9,625 nt of DNA from a bacterium. GTDB taxonomy: Bacteria > Sumerlaeota > Sumerlaeia > UBA8349. Under the pieces are notes generated by a model, which saw only the letters and a list, made by a program, of their open reading frames with translations, was not told where the DNA came from and ran no database searches. Location: contig JABMPG010000665.1 of the NCBI GenBank assembly GCA_013203855.1, forward strand, positions 1-9,625. The letters run 5' to 3'. A program made the position numbers and the translations under genes. Position 1 is the first letter of the stretch; every line of letters begins with the position of its first letter. Positions 1 to 6,875 of the stretch are shown here, piece by piece.

Positions 1-117
1 CGTCGCCACTCCCGCCAGAACCCCCGCCACGACCAGAAACCGATTGCTACGGTTCACCCCCCAGGCCACCAGCCCCAGAGCAATAGCCACCAGAACGACC
101 AACAGGGCGATATACAT
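1..117 (-). CDS. Small membrane protein, 5' part only (runs off the left edge)
   Basis: Reading the minus strand from the ATG at 117-115 gives 39 codons without a stop before the window ends. The peptide starts MYIALLVVLVAIALGLVAWG, a strongly hydrophobic segment (about residues 2-20). A short polar turn (VNRSNR) follows, then a second hydrophobic stretch from about residue 27, so it looks like a two-or-more-pass inner-membrane protein. Upstream on the minus strand, GGGAGG and then GAGG precede the ATG at ribosome-binding distance, which supports this start. It is divergent from the esterase-like gene across a 280-base spacer. Too little is visible to name a family. The alternative, a chance open frame, is less likely given the start context and the coherent hydrophobic pattern. 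Confidence 0.55.
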   Translation of the reverse strand, partial: MYIALLVVLVAIALGLVAWGVNRSNRFLVVAGVLAGVAT

Positions 118-179
118 GCCTCAGCCTCCCGTTTGAATGATCCACCGGCCTGTGCCGGGAAAATTAAAGCGTACAGACT

Positions 180-198
180 TGTCCTCTTGATTAGGACA
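180..198. promoter_or_regulatory. Perfect inverted repeat TGTCCT-N7-AGGACA in the divergent spacer (candidate operator)
   Basis: TGTCCT at 180-185 and AGGACA at 193-198 are exact reverse complements separated by 7 bases (CTTGATT). A TTGACA hexamer, a consensus -35 box, follows at 212-217. The only hexamer at 17-base spacing (TTTCAG, 235-240) is a poor -10 box. The dyad sits between two divergent genes, where a dimeric repressor or activator site would be expected. No regulator family is recognised from the motif, and a 6-bp dyad can occur by chance. Confidence 0.25.
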
Positions 199-397
199 TA
201 TCCGGCAATCATTGACAATAGCGAACAATGCGGGTTTCAGTCTAAAGCACAACTACGGAACGTCGAAAAGTGTGGGACGAGAAGTTCCTCCCCCCGAAAA
301 GGCTTGCGTCGGAAGGCGGAAAATCCGAAGCTATGAAGCAAGGGGGCAGGTGACTTCCGCGCCCCCATCGCTTCCGCGACCGGGAAAGGAAGAGCGA

Positions 398-1951
398 ATG
401 GATAGACTGGCCTCTCTCCGAATCGGGGCTCTGGCGGCGCTGCTGCTCATCGCCGCGGCCTCCCAGGCCCAACCCCTCGTGGAAGGTATTCAACCCGATC
501 AGGTTTTTGCGGTTCAGGAACACCGCGCCACGATCCCCTTCCGCGCGCTGCAATCCGGATCGCTTGCCGCCGAGGTGCGCGACTGCCAGACCGGCGAGGT
601 CATGGCCCAGGCCCGGTGGGAGATCATCCCCGGCGCCCCCCCGGTTTCCGACCCGCCCGAAGACTCGTCGAAACCTCTGCGGACCTCCGCCCGGGATCTC
701 TACATCCCTCGCGTCCCCATCAATCCCTCCGCGCCCTATCAGATTCGCTTTCAGCAAGGAGCCGTCACTCAGCAGATCGACAACATCCTTGTGGGCGAGA
801 TCTGGGCCGTGGCTGGATGCGCCAACGCCTACGGCGCTCCGGGACGAAAAAACCGCCTCCCCATTCCCCAGGTGCATTACCTGAAAAACGATGTCTGGCA
901 GGCCGGTGAAGATCCCCTGATCGATACGCCCGAAACATTGGCCGCCGGTTACCAGTGGGTCACGCCCTGGCTGCGCGCCGCCCAGGATTACTACAAGAAC
1001 ACCGGCATCCCCGTCGGCGTCACGGGATGGGCCTATCCCGGCCTTTCCATCTCCTCCCTCTGGAGCGAGGACCGCCAGCTTATCCCCGTCCTCCGCGACT
1101 TCCTTGAGAAGGACGCCCGCAACGCCTCCACCTTTTTCTGGTTCCAGGGCGCCGCCGACGCATATCCCGCCGCGATCGACACCTACCCCCGCTATCTGCA
1201 ATCCCTCGCCGATTCCGCACGGCGGCTCACCGCCAACCCCGACTTGCTCATGGTGGTCTTTCAACTTCCCCATTACCAACTCCCGACGGGCGCCCAGCCC
1301 ACCCCCTATTTCGGCCGCGTCCGCGACGCCCAGTTCCGCTTCGCCCTGCGAGACAGCAAGACCCTCCTCATTCCCACCATGCAGTTCGACATCCGAGCCA
1401 GTTATCTTCTTGCCGAGTCCGGGATTCACGCCCTGGCGATCGAGCTCGGCCAGGTCCTCAGCCGCACCCGCGAGCGCGGCGTCTCCTGGTACGGGCCCAA
1501 GCCCGCGGTCGCGGGATTCGACGACGCCTCCCACCGCCGCATTATCGTCCGCTTCGACGAAGTCGAGCGCCTGGTCCTCGATGAAAATGCTGAGTCGGAC
1601 TGGATGATCTCCGACGACCGGCACTTGGGGTATCCCGAAGCGCAGGTTCTGGGCGTGAAGGACGGCGTGCTGAACATGCGACTCGAAGGCGCCCGCACCG
1701 GCCAACTCGTCAGTCCCCACCGTGACCCGAACGTCCGCCTCCAACTCGAGGACAGCGGATTCCTCCGCGTGATGCGCGCCAGCGTCCACGGCAAAAACGC
1801 CGTCCGCCTCGACCTCGCCGAACCCGCGCTCCCCGGAGCGACCGTCTCCTACGGCCTATGGAACAATTCCAGCGGATCCCTGCGCGATGGCAGTGGCCAG
1901 TACTGCCCTGCCTTCAAGGAAATCTCCATCCAACCCTCCCTGCCCCGCTGA
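398..1951 (+). CDS. Secreted sialate O-acetylesterase-like (SGNH superfamily) protein with altered catalytic residues
   Basis: The product has 517 aa. The ATG at 398 is chosen over an in-frame ATG at 212 because AAAGGAAGAG (385-394) lies just upstream and the protein then begins with a signal peptide: basic Arg3/Arg8, a hydrophobic core at about 10-21, and probable cleavage after SQA (residue 24). The product is therefore periplasmic or secreted. Residues 130-360 follow the sialate O-acetylesterase (SASA) layout: GEIW leading to GCAN (140-143), IPVGVTGWAYPG (204-215), WFQGAADAY (248-256), FGRVRDAQ (305-312) and GIHALAIE (342-349). Residues 362-517 match the C-terminal beta-rich part of SASA proteins. 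In active members the first block is GQSN, where Ser is the nucleophile. Here that Ser is Ala142, and no Asp precedes His344. Superfamily membership is fairly safe; activity is doubtful. It is convergent with purL, with 123 bases between the stops and no clear terminator. Confidence 0.75.
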   Translation: MDRLASLRIGALAALLLIAAASQAQPLVEGIQPDQVFAVQEHRATIPFRALQSGSLAAEVRDCQTGEVMAQARWEIIPGAPPVSDPPEDSSKPLRTSARDLYIPRVPINPSAPYQIRFQQGAVTQQIDNILVGEIWAVAGCANAYGAPGRKNRLPIPQVHYLKNDVWQAGEDPLIDTPETLAAGYQWVTPWLRAAQDYYKNTGIPVGVTGWAYPGLSISSLWSEDRQLIPVLRDFLEKDARNASTFFWFQGAADAYPAAIDTYPRYLQSLADSARRLTANPDLLMVVFQLPHYQLPTGAQPTPYFGRVRDAQFRFALRDSKTLLIPTMQFDIRASYLLAESGIHALAIELGQVLSRTRERGVSWYGPKPAVAGFDDASHRRIIVRFDEVERLVLDENAESDWMISDDRHLGYPEAQVLGVKDGVLNMRLEGARTGQLVSPHRDPNVRLQLEDSGFLRVMRASVHGKNAVRLDLAEPALPGATVSYGLWNNSSGSLRDGSGQYCPAFKEISIQPSLPR

Positions 1952-2074
1952 GCACGTTTTTTCCTATCGCAGCATCGCCGCAACCAGATCGGAATCCGAT
2001 ATAGGAGGGACCGACACGCGATTGCTTTCGAGAACCGCTACAGCCGCACAAATACAATGACGCTACGCGGTTTT

Positions 2075-5000
2075 TCACCCCGCGAACTTCCTCGCGTTGC
2101 GGAACATGCGCATCCAGGGGCCGTCGTTTTCGAACCGGCCCTTCGGTGCGTAGGACAGCTGAACCCCCCGGAAGGCCCGCTCGGGGTGGGGCATGAGAAT
2201 TGTCACCCGGCCATCGCGCGAGGTCAGGCCCGTCAGACCGCCCGGTGATCCGTTCGGGTTGAAGGGATAGATCTCGGTCGGCTGGCCATAATTGTTCACG
2301 TAGCGCACGCAGGCGAGCTCGTTGCGTTGCACCTGATCGAACGAGCCCGTGACGTCGAAATCGACCCGCCCTTCCCCGTGAGCCACCAGGATCGGCGCCC
2401 GCGATCCCGCCATGCCTTCGAGCAGCACCGACGGCGACTCGAGTATCTCGACAGTGGCCAGCCGTGCCTCGAACTGTTCGCAACGGTTGCGCGAGAAGTG
2501 AGGCCATGCCTCGGCGCCGGGGATGATCTCCTTGAGCTGCGAAACCATCTGGCAGCCATTACATACGCCTAATGCAAACGTATCGGGCCGGTCGAAGAAT
2601 CGCGCGAACATCTCCTTGATGCGCGGATTGTACAGAATCGTGCGCGCCCAGCCCGATCCCGCACCGAGAACGTCGCCATAGGAAAACCCGCCGCACGCCG
2701 CGAACCCGACAAACTCCGCGAGGTCCTGCCGGCCGCCCAGAAGGTCTGTCATGTGAACGTCGATGCTCTCGAAGCCGGCGCTGTCAAAAGCAGCGGCCAT
2801 CTCCACCTGCCCGTTGATCCCCTGCTCGCGCAGAATCGCAACCCGGGGCCGGGCTTTGCCGATGCTGAAGACCTCATCCGGATCGTATGTCAGTTCGGCC
2901 TGAAGGCCCGGGTCCATCTCGTCGAAGCAGCGGTCATATTCTTCGAGGGCGCACGCCGGATTGTCCCGCAGGGCCTGCATGTGATAGGTCAGTTCGGACC
3001 ACTTGCGGTTGAGGACGGAGATTTCGGAACGGAAGAGCTCTATCCCGCCCATATGAAGAACGACCTCCTGCTGTTCTCCGATGACGCCGATCTCGTAGCG
3101 CAGGTCGGCCAGGTGATATTTCCGGAAAATGGTCTCGATCCGACCCATGTGTTCGCCGGGCACCTGGAGGACCGCGCCGAGTTCCTCGCTGAAAAGAACC
3201 TTGAGGGGATGGCCTCCCAGGTTCCCGAGCTCGACATCGACGCCCAGCCGTCCCGCGATGGCCATCTCGACCAGCGTGACGAAAAGCCCGCCGTCCGAGC
3301 GGTCGTGATAGGCGAGCAGGAGGCCGTGCGCGATCAGTTCCTGCACTGCGTTGAAAAAGTTGACGAGGTCTTGGGGTTTGTCGAGGTCGGGATGTTCCGC
3401 GCCGACCTGGTTATAGACCTGGCCCAGAGCCGAGGCGCCACCGGTGCGGTTTCGATTTCGGCCCAAGTCGAGCACGATCAGGCGCGAATTCTCCACGCGC
3501 TTGAGATCGGGCGTGACCGTCCGGCGCACGTCCCGCACAGGAGCGAAGGCCGTAACCACGAGGCTCAGGGGCGCGATCTGGCGCTGTTGCTCGCCGCTGG
3601 CCGTCTCCCACAAACTGCGCATGGACAGCGAGTCCTTGCCCACGGGGATCGCGATGCCCAGGGCCGGACAGAGCTCCATCCCCACGGCACGGACGGTATC
3701 GAACAGGTTGGCATCCTCGCCCGTTTCGGCGCAGGCGGCCATCCAGTTGGCGGACAACTTGATGTTCGAGAGAGGGCCGATATCCGCGGCGGCGATGTTG
3801 GTGATCGCCTCGCCCACGGCCATCCGGCCCGAGGCTGGCGCGCTCACCACGGCCATTCGGCTGCGCTCGCCCATGGCCATTGCCTCGCCCGTACAGGCGT
3901 GGAAACCGGTTGCCGTGACGGCCACGTCCGAGACCGGCGTCTGCCACGGGCCGACCATCTGGTCCCGCGCCACCAGGCCGCCCACGGAGCGGTCCGTGAT
4001 GGAAATGAGGAACGTCTTGTTCGCCACGGCGGGCAGACGAAGAATCCGGTCCGCCGCATCGGGGACGGTGATGTCTTCGAGGTCAAGCGGCTCGTAGGCT
4101 TCTTGAAGTCGCTGCACATCCCGTACCATTTTCGGCGGCTTGCCCAAGATCACCTGAAGATCGATATCGATCGCATTGTTGTCGAAATGCTCGTCGCGCA
4201 GAGTCAGATGCCCGTCGTCGGTCGCCTTGCCGATGACGGCCACGGGGCAGCGCTCCCGCTCGCACAGGGCGAGAAAACGGGGCAGATCCTCCTGGTTCAC
4301 CGCCAGCACGTAACGTTCCTGCGCCTCGCAGCACCAGATCTCCATAGGGCTCATGGAGTGCTCTTCGTTATGAATCTTCCGCAGCCAGAACTCGCCGCCC
4401 GTCTCGGAGATCAGTTCGGGGCAGCCGTTCGACAGGCCGCCCGCTCCGATGTCGTGGATGCTGAGAATCGGGTTTTTCTCGCCGAGAGCCACGCAGGCGT
4501 CGATCACTTCCTGACAGCGCCGCTGCATTTCCGCGTTGTCGCGCTGGACCGAGTCGTAATCGAGTTCGAGGGCGTTGCTCCCCGTGTCCATCGACGACGC
4601 CGCGCCGCCGCCCAGGCCGATGCGCATTGCCGGGCCGCCGATCTGGATCACGAAGGCGCCGGGCGAAATGCTCTTCTTCTCCACGTGCAAACGCTTCATG
4701 TTGCCCAGGCCGCCCGCCACCATGATCGGTTTGTGGTAGCCCCGGTAACGGCTGTTGCAGACCTCCTCGTAGGTCTTGAAGAAACCGAGCAATTGGGGCC
4801 GGCCAAACTCGTTTCCAAAGGCCGCGCCGCCGATGGGGCCCTCGAGCATGATTTCCAGGGGCGTGGCGAGACGGCTGGGGAATTCGGCGTAATCCTTTTC
4901 CCACGGCATCAGGAAATGGGGAATGCGCAGGTTCGAGACCATGAAGGCGGACAGCCCGGCTTTGCTCTTGCCGCCGATGCCCGTGGCTGCCTCGTCGCGG

Positions 5001-5947
5001 ATCTCGCCCCCCACTCCCGTGGCCGCGCCGGGATAGGGCGAAATGGCGGTCGGGTGGTTGTGCGTCTCGACCTTGATCTGAATGTCGATCTGGTCAGGCA
5101 CGTAGCGATAGACCGCCTCGCCCTCGCGGGCCACCTCGAACCATTCGTCGCGAAAGCCCTCCAGAACGGCCGAGTTGTCGGCATAGGCGCTCAGCACTCC
5201 CCTCGGATGCAGCCGATGGGTGTTGCGGATCATGTCGAAAAGAGAATGTTCCTGCTTCTCCCCGTCCACGATCCACTCCGCGTTGAAAATCTTGTGGCGA
5301 CAGTGCTCGGAATTGACCTGGCCAAACATCAGAAGCTCGACATCCGTCGGGTTGCGCCCCAGTTTCTTGTAAGTCTCGTATAGATAGTCGATCTCCCCGT
5401 CGCTGATGGCCAGGCCCATCTCCACGTTGGCCCGCTCCAGCGCCGTGTGTCCGCAGCCGAGGATGTCGACTTCCTGAAGGCGGGCCGGATCTCGGTGGAT
5501 GAACAGATCGGCCACGTCGATATAGACGCCCTCGGTCATCCGGTCGTGGATCAGGTGGAAAACGGGTTGGATCTGCTCCAGCGCAATCAGCTTCCCCTCC
5601 GCGTCGAAAAGGCGATAGTAAACCCCGCGCTCCACCCGGGCGATCTCGGTCAGGCCGCAGTTGTGGAAGATGTCCGTCGCCTTAGAGGACCAGGGCGAGA
5701 TCGTTCCCTTCCGGGGCGTGACGTAGAAGCCCCCAGATTCGTCGTGGGGGCCCGACGCGCCCAGAAGCGAGAGCGTCTTTTCGCGCACCTCGCTCTCGAG
5801 CGGCCGCTCCGTCTCAACGAAATAGACGTAGCGTGTCTCGATCCGGCCGATTTCAAGCGGAAATTGCTCGTCTCGCGCCTTGTCCAGAATCCGCGCGATC
5901 CGAAAATCGGACAACGCCGTCTTGCCTTGAAGAATCACAGGTTCCAT
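2075..5947 (-). CDS. purL: Phosphoribosylformylglycinamidine synthase (FGAM synthase), large fused type
   Basis: The product has 1290 aa, close to the about 1295 aa of E. coli PurL. It converts FGAR, ATP and glutamine to FGAM in de novo purine synthesis in the cytoplasm. An N-terminal PurS-like region (about 1-150) and linker precede VNSEHCRHKIF (211-221) and VETHNHPT (293-300), then GGLGNMKRLHVE and HDIGAGGLSNG. The second half-repeat holds PVGKDSLSM and YHDRSDGG. The C-terminal class I glutaminase domain has GGFSYGD, the nucleophile elbow GVCNG (Cys1129) and MPHPE (His1254, Glu1256). The Cys-to-His/Glu spacing equals that of E. coli Cys1135/His1260/Glu1262, so the triad is intact. The ATG at 5947 is preferred because MEPVILQGKTALSDFRI aligns with the family N-terminus and GAGG lies 7 bases upstream. 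An in-frame ATG at 5998 would add 17 residues and has GGGAGG 12 bases upstream. It appears monocistronic. Confidence 0.97.
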   Translation of the reverse strand: MEPVILQGKTALSDFRIARILDKARDEQFPLEIGRIETRYVYFVETERPLESEVREKTLSLLGASGPHDESGGFYVTPRKGTISPWSSKATDIFHNCGLTEIARVERGVYYRLFDAEGKLIALEQIQPVFHLIHDRMTEGVYIDVADLFIHRDPARLQEVDILGCGHTALERANVEMGLAISDGEIDYLYETYKKLGRNPTDVELLMFGQVNSEHCRHKIFNAEWIVDGEKQEHSLFDMIRNTHRLHPRGVLSAYADNSAVLEGFRDEWFEVAREGEAVYRYVPDQIDIQIKVETHNHPTAISPYPGAATGVGGEIRDEAATGIGGKSKAGLSAFMVSNLRIPHFLMPWEKDYAEFPSRLATPLEIMLEGPIGGAAFGNEFGRPQLLGFFKTYEEVCNSRYRGYHKPIMVAGGLGNMKRLHVEKKSISPGAFVIQIGGPAMRIGLGGGAASSMDTGSNALELDYDSVQRDNAEMQRRCQEVIDACVALGEKNPILSIHDIGAGGLSNGCPELISETGGEFWLRKIHNEEHSMSPMEIWCCEAQERYVLAVNQEDLPRFLALCERERCPVAVIGKATDDGHLTLRDEHFDNNAIDIDLQVILGKPPKMVRDVQRLQEAYEPLDLEDITVPDAADRILRLPAVANKTFLISITDRSVGGLVARDQMVGPWQTPVSDVAVTATGFHACTGEAMAMGERSRMAVVSAPASGRMAVGEAITNIAAADIGPLSNIKLSANWMAACAETGEDANLFDTVRAVGMELCPALGIAIPVGKDSLSMRSLWETASGEQQRQIAPLSLVVTAFAPVRDVRRTVTPDLKRVENSRLIVLDLGRNRNRTGGASALGQVYNQVGAEHPDLDKPQDLVNFFNAVQELIAHGLLLAYHDRSDGGLFVTLVEMAIAGRLGVDVELGNLGGHPLKVLFSEELGAVLQVPGEHMGRIETIFRKYHLADLRYEIGVIGEQQEVVLHMGGIELFRSEISVLNRKWSELTYHMQALRDNPACALEEYDRCFDEMDPGLQAELTYDPDEVFSIGKARPRVAILREQGINGQVEMAAAFDSAGFESIDVHMTDLLGGRQDLAEFVGFAACGGFSYGDVLGAGSGWARTILYNPRIKEMFARFFDRPDTFALGVCNGCQMVSQLKEIIPGAEAWPHFSRNRCEQFEARLATVEILESPSVLLEGMAGSRAPILVAHGEGRVDFDVTGSFDQVQRNELACVRYVNNYGQPTEIYPFNPNGSPGGLTGLTSRDGRVTILMPHPERAFRGVQLSYAPKGRFENDGPWMRMFRNARKFAG

Positions 5948-6048
5948 CACGGGCCTCGCGGAGAGAAAGAGGGGATCGGAGGAGGGCCGCCTCAACATCC
6001 CGGGGGATTTCCTCCCGCGACGGCACTTCTACCCAAAAAACACCCTCT

Positions 6049-6077
6049 TTTCTACCACGACACAAAGAAAGGGTCAA
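6049..6077 (-). promoter_or_regulatory. Candidate sigma70-type promoter of purL
   Basis: On the minus strand TTGACC (6077-6072, 5 of 6 match to TTGACA) is followed by exactly 17 bases and then TAGAAA (6054-6049, 4 of 6 match to TATAAT). Transcription would begin near 6042, leaving a leader of about 95 bases before the purL start at 5947. The stop codon (TGA, 6076-6074) of the transposase remnant lies inside the -35 box, so the promoter is at the junction with that remnant. No PurR-like palindrome was recognised. Confidence 0.45.
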
Positions 6078-6307
6078 TTCCGGCGTGTTTCAGTGTCGTA
6101 GCACAATGATAACGTCCCCTTGGTGCACATCAGAGCGTTTCCCCAAAGTCGTTGCTTAATGGTACAGGTTGCAGCGTTTTTCTGTTTTCGGTCAATGAGC
6201 CAGCAAAGGGCTTTGCTGAGACGGTCGCGGACTTTGGCGATGAAATCGCTGAACCATTCCGCCTTGAGCACCAGCCCTGGACGCTCGATGGGATTCAGGT
6301 CGCACTG
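6074..6307 (-). mobile_element. Decayed 3' fragment of an IS630-family transposase
   Basis: The minus strand from about 6307 reads CDLNPIERPGLVLKAEWF and continues ...DFIAK, then about 50 more residues (including NAATCTIKQ) to a TGA at 6076-6074. DLNPIE followed by a VLKAE-type helix is the hallmark C-terminal block of IS630/Tc1-like DDE transposases, with Glu (6286-6284) as the third catalytic acid. The conserved Trp two residues after NPIER is Gly here, a possible single-base TGG-to-GGG decay. Nothing recognisable as the upstream DDE core is present, and the rest of the gene is missing, so it is a non-functional remnant. Terminal inverted repeats and a TA duplication were not identified. 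Confidence is moderate because the match rests on one strong motif and general resemblance. Confidence 0.6.
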
Positions 6308-6433
6308 GTTTGACCTCGAACGTCTTGACGAAATCGGCTCCTTGGGATATCTGTAGAAAGATCGCCCGGAGGGGGAGAAGTTGCAGAGCGCCTCGGCATC
6401 ATGAGACCCGCCGGGGGCTCCGGAGGAATCGAT

Positions 6434-6730
6434 ATGGACGAAACATTCAAGGTGACATGCCCCGACTGCGACAACATCCTGGTCGTGCGCCGACGCGACG
6501 GCAAGGTCCTGGAAGACCGTCGACCTATCGTCGACGAAAGCACGGGAGACCGCTTCCAGGACGCCTTTCAGAAGGTCAAAGGCCGGGCCCGGCAGGTCGA
6601 TGACAAGGTTGCGGACCTCAAGAGGAAGGAACAGGACCGCTTGAAGGGCGCGGACGATTTCTTCAAGGAAGCGCTGAAGCGGGCCCAGAAGGACAAGGAG
6701 AAACCGGTCAATCCCCTGGATCGGGATTGA
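6434..6730 (+). CDS. Small protein of unknown function: N-terminal CxxC knuckle and charged coiled-coil tail
   Basis: The product has 98 aa. The ATG at 6434 is chosen because GGAGG (6422-6426) sits 7 bases upstream; an in-frame ATG at 6401 would add 11 Gly/Pro-rich residues with a poorer start context. Residues 6-20 read KVTCPDCDNILVVRR, a single CxxC knuckle (Cys9, Cys12) in a short beta-hairpin, as in zinc-ribbon halves. There is no second Cys pair, so zinc binding would need a dimer or may be absent. Residues 40-92 are highly charged and helical (QDAFQKVKG, DLKRKEQDRL, FFKEALKRAQKDKEK), consistent with a coiled coil. There is no signal peptide or membrane segment, so it is probably cytoplasmic. 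It is the first gene of the rightward run but is separated from the next by a repeat-filled spacer. The family is not recognised. Coding is supported by the start context and lack of shadowing by a better frame. Confidence 0.7.
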   Translation: MDETFKVTCPDCDNILVVRRRDGKVLEDRRPIVDESTGDRFQDAFQKVKGRARQVDDKVADLKRKEQDRLKGADDFFKEALKRAQKDKEKPVNPLDRD

Positions 6731-6735
6731 GGAAA

Positions 6736-6812
6736 GTAGTCAGAAATCAGGGATAGGTAGCCGGTAGTCAGGACCCGGAAGTCGGCAGACCGGAGCCTGG
6801 AACGCGAAGTCT
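6736..6812. repeat. Degenerate tandem heptamer array, about 11 copies
   Basis: Cut from 6736 in steps of seven, the spacer reads gtagtca, gaaatca, gggatag, gtagccg, gtagtca, ggacccg, gaagtcg, gcagacc, ggagcct, ggaacgc, gaagtct. Position 1 is G in all 11, position 3 is A in 10, and position 6 is C in 9. The consensus is roughly GNAGYCR. GTAGTCA occurs twice exactly. The array starts six bases after the stop of the CxxC protein gene and ends 63 bases before the next start. Such heptamer tracts occur between genes in several bacterial phyla; read in the reverse frame they give spurious DYRLP-type peptides. A function is not known from sequence. Confidence 0.65.
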
Positions 6813-6875
6813 TGTGGCGCAGTCGCCCCCCGCTGTGCCCAGTCCAGACGCCGTCTGAGAGAGAGCAGCCCGATC

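Larger units (their letters stand above)
5948..6433. other. Gene-free spacer between purL and the CxxC protein gene
   Basis: This 486-base divergent spacer holds the candidate purL promoter (6049-6077), the transposase remnant (6074-6307) and the ribosome-binding site of the rightward gene (GGAGG, 6422-6426). The part from 6074 to about 6360 is visibly less GC-rich than the flanking genes, in keeping with foreign origin. No RNA gene, riboswitch or clear rightward promoter was seen in the remainder. Confidence 0.5.

Noticed and set aside
212..397. In-frame upstream extension of the esterase-like gene from the ATG at 212
   Set aside because: It would put 62 polar residues before an obvious signal peptide, and the ATG at 398 has a good ribosome-binding site.
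242..1789. 515-codon open frame on the minus strand across the esterase-like gene
   Set aside because: It lies opposite a gene with a signal peptide, ribosome-binding site and family motifs. The antisense peptide is low-complexity Gly/Val/Asp-rich and shows no domain.
1988..2000. Small hairpin ATCGG-AAT-CCGAT between the convergent genes as a terminator
   Set aside because: It has a five-base stem with no run of T on either side, so it is not supportable as a rho-independent terminator.
2066..2084. Hairpin CGCGG-N9-CCGCG at the purL stop as a terminator
   Set aside because: The stem is only 5 bp, it overlaps the last codons of purL, and no T-tract follows on the minus strand.
2753..5383. 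Very long open frame (876 codons) on the plus strand across purL
   Set aside because: It is antisense to a complete, motif-verified purL. Its peptide is rich in His, Arg, Gly and Ala with no recognisable domain, as expected from the opposite strand of a GC-rich gene.
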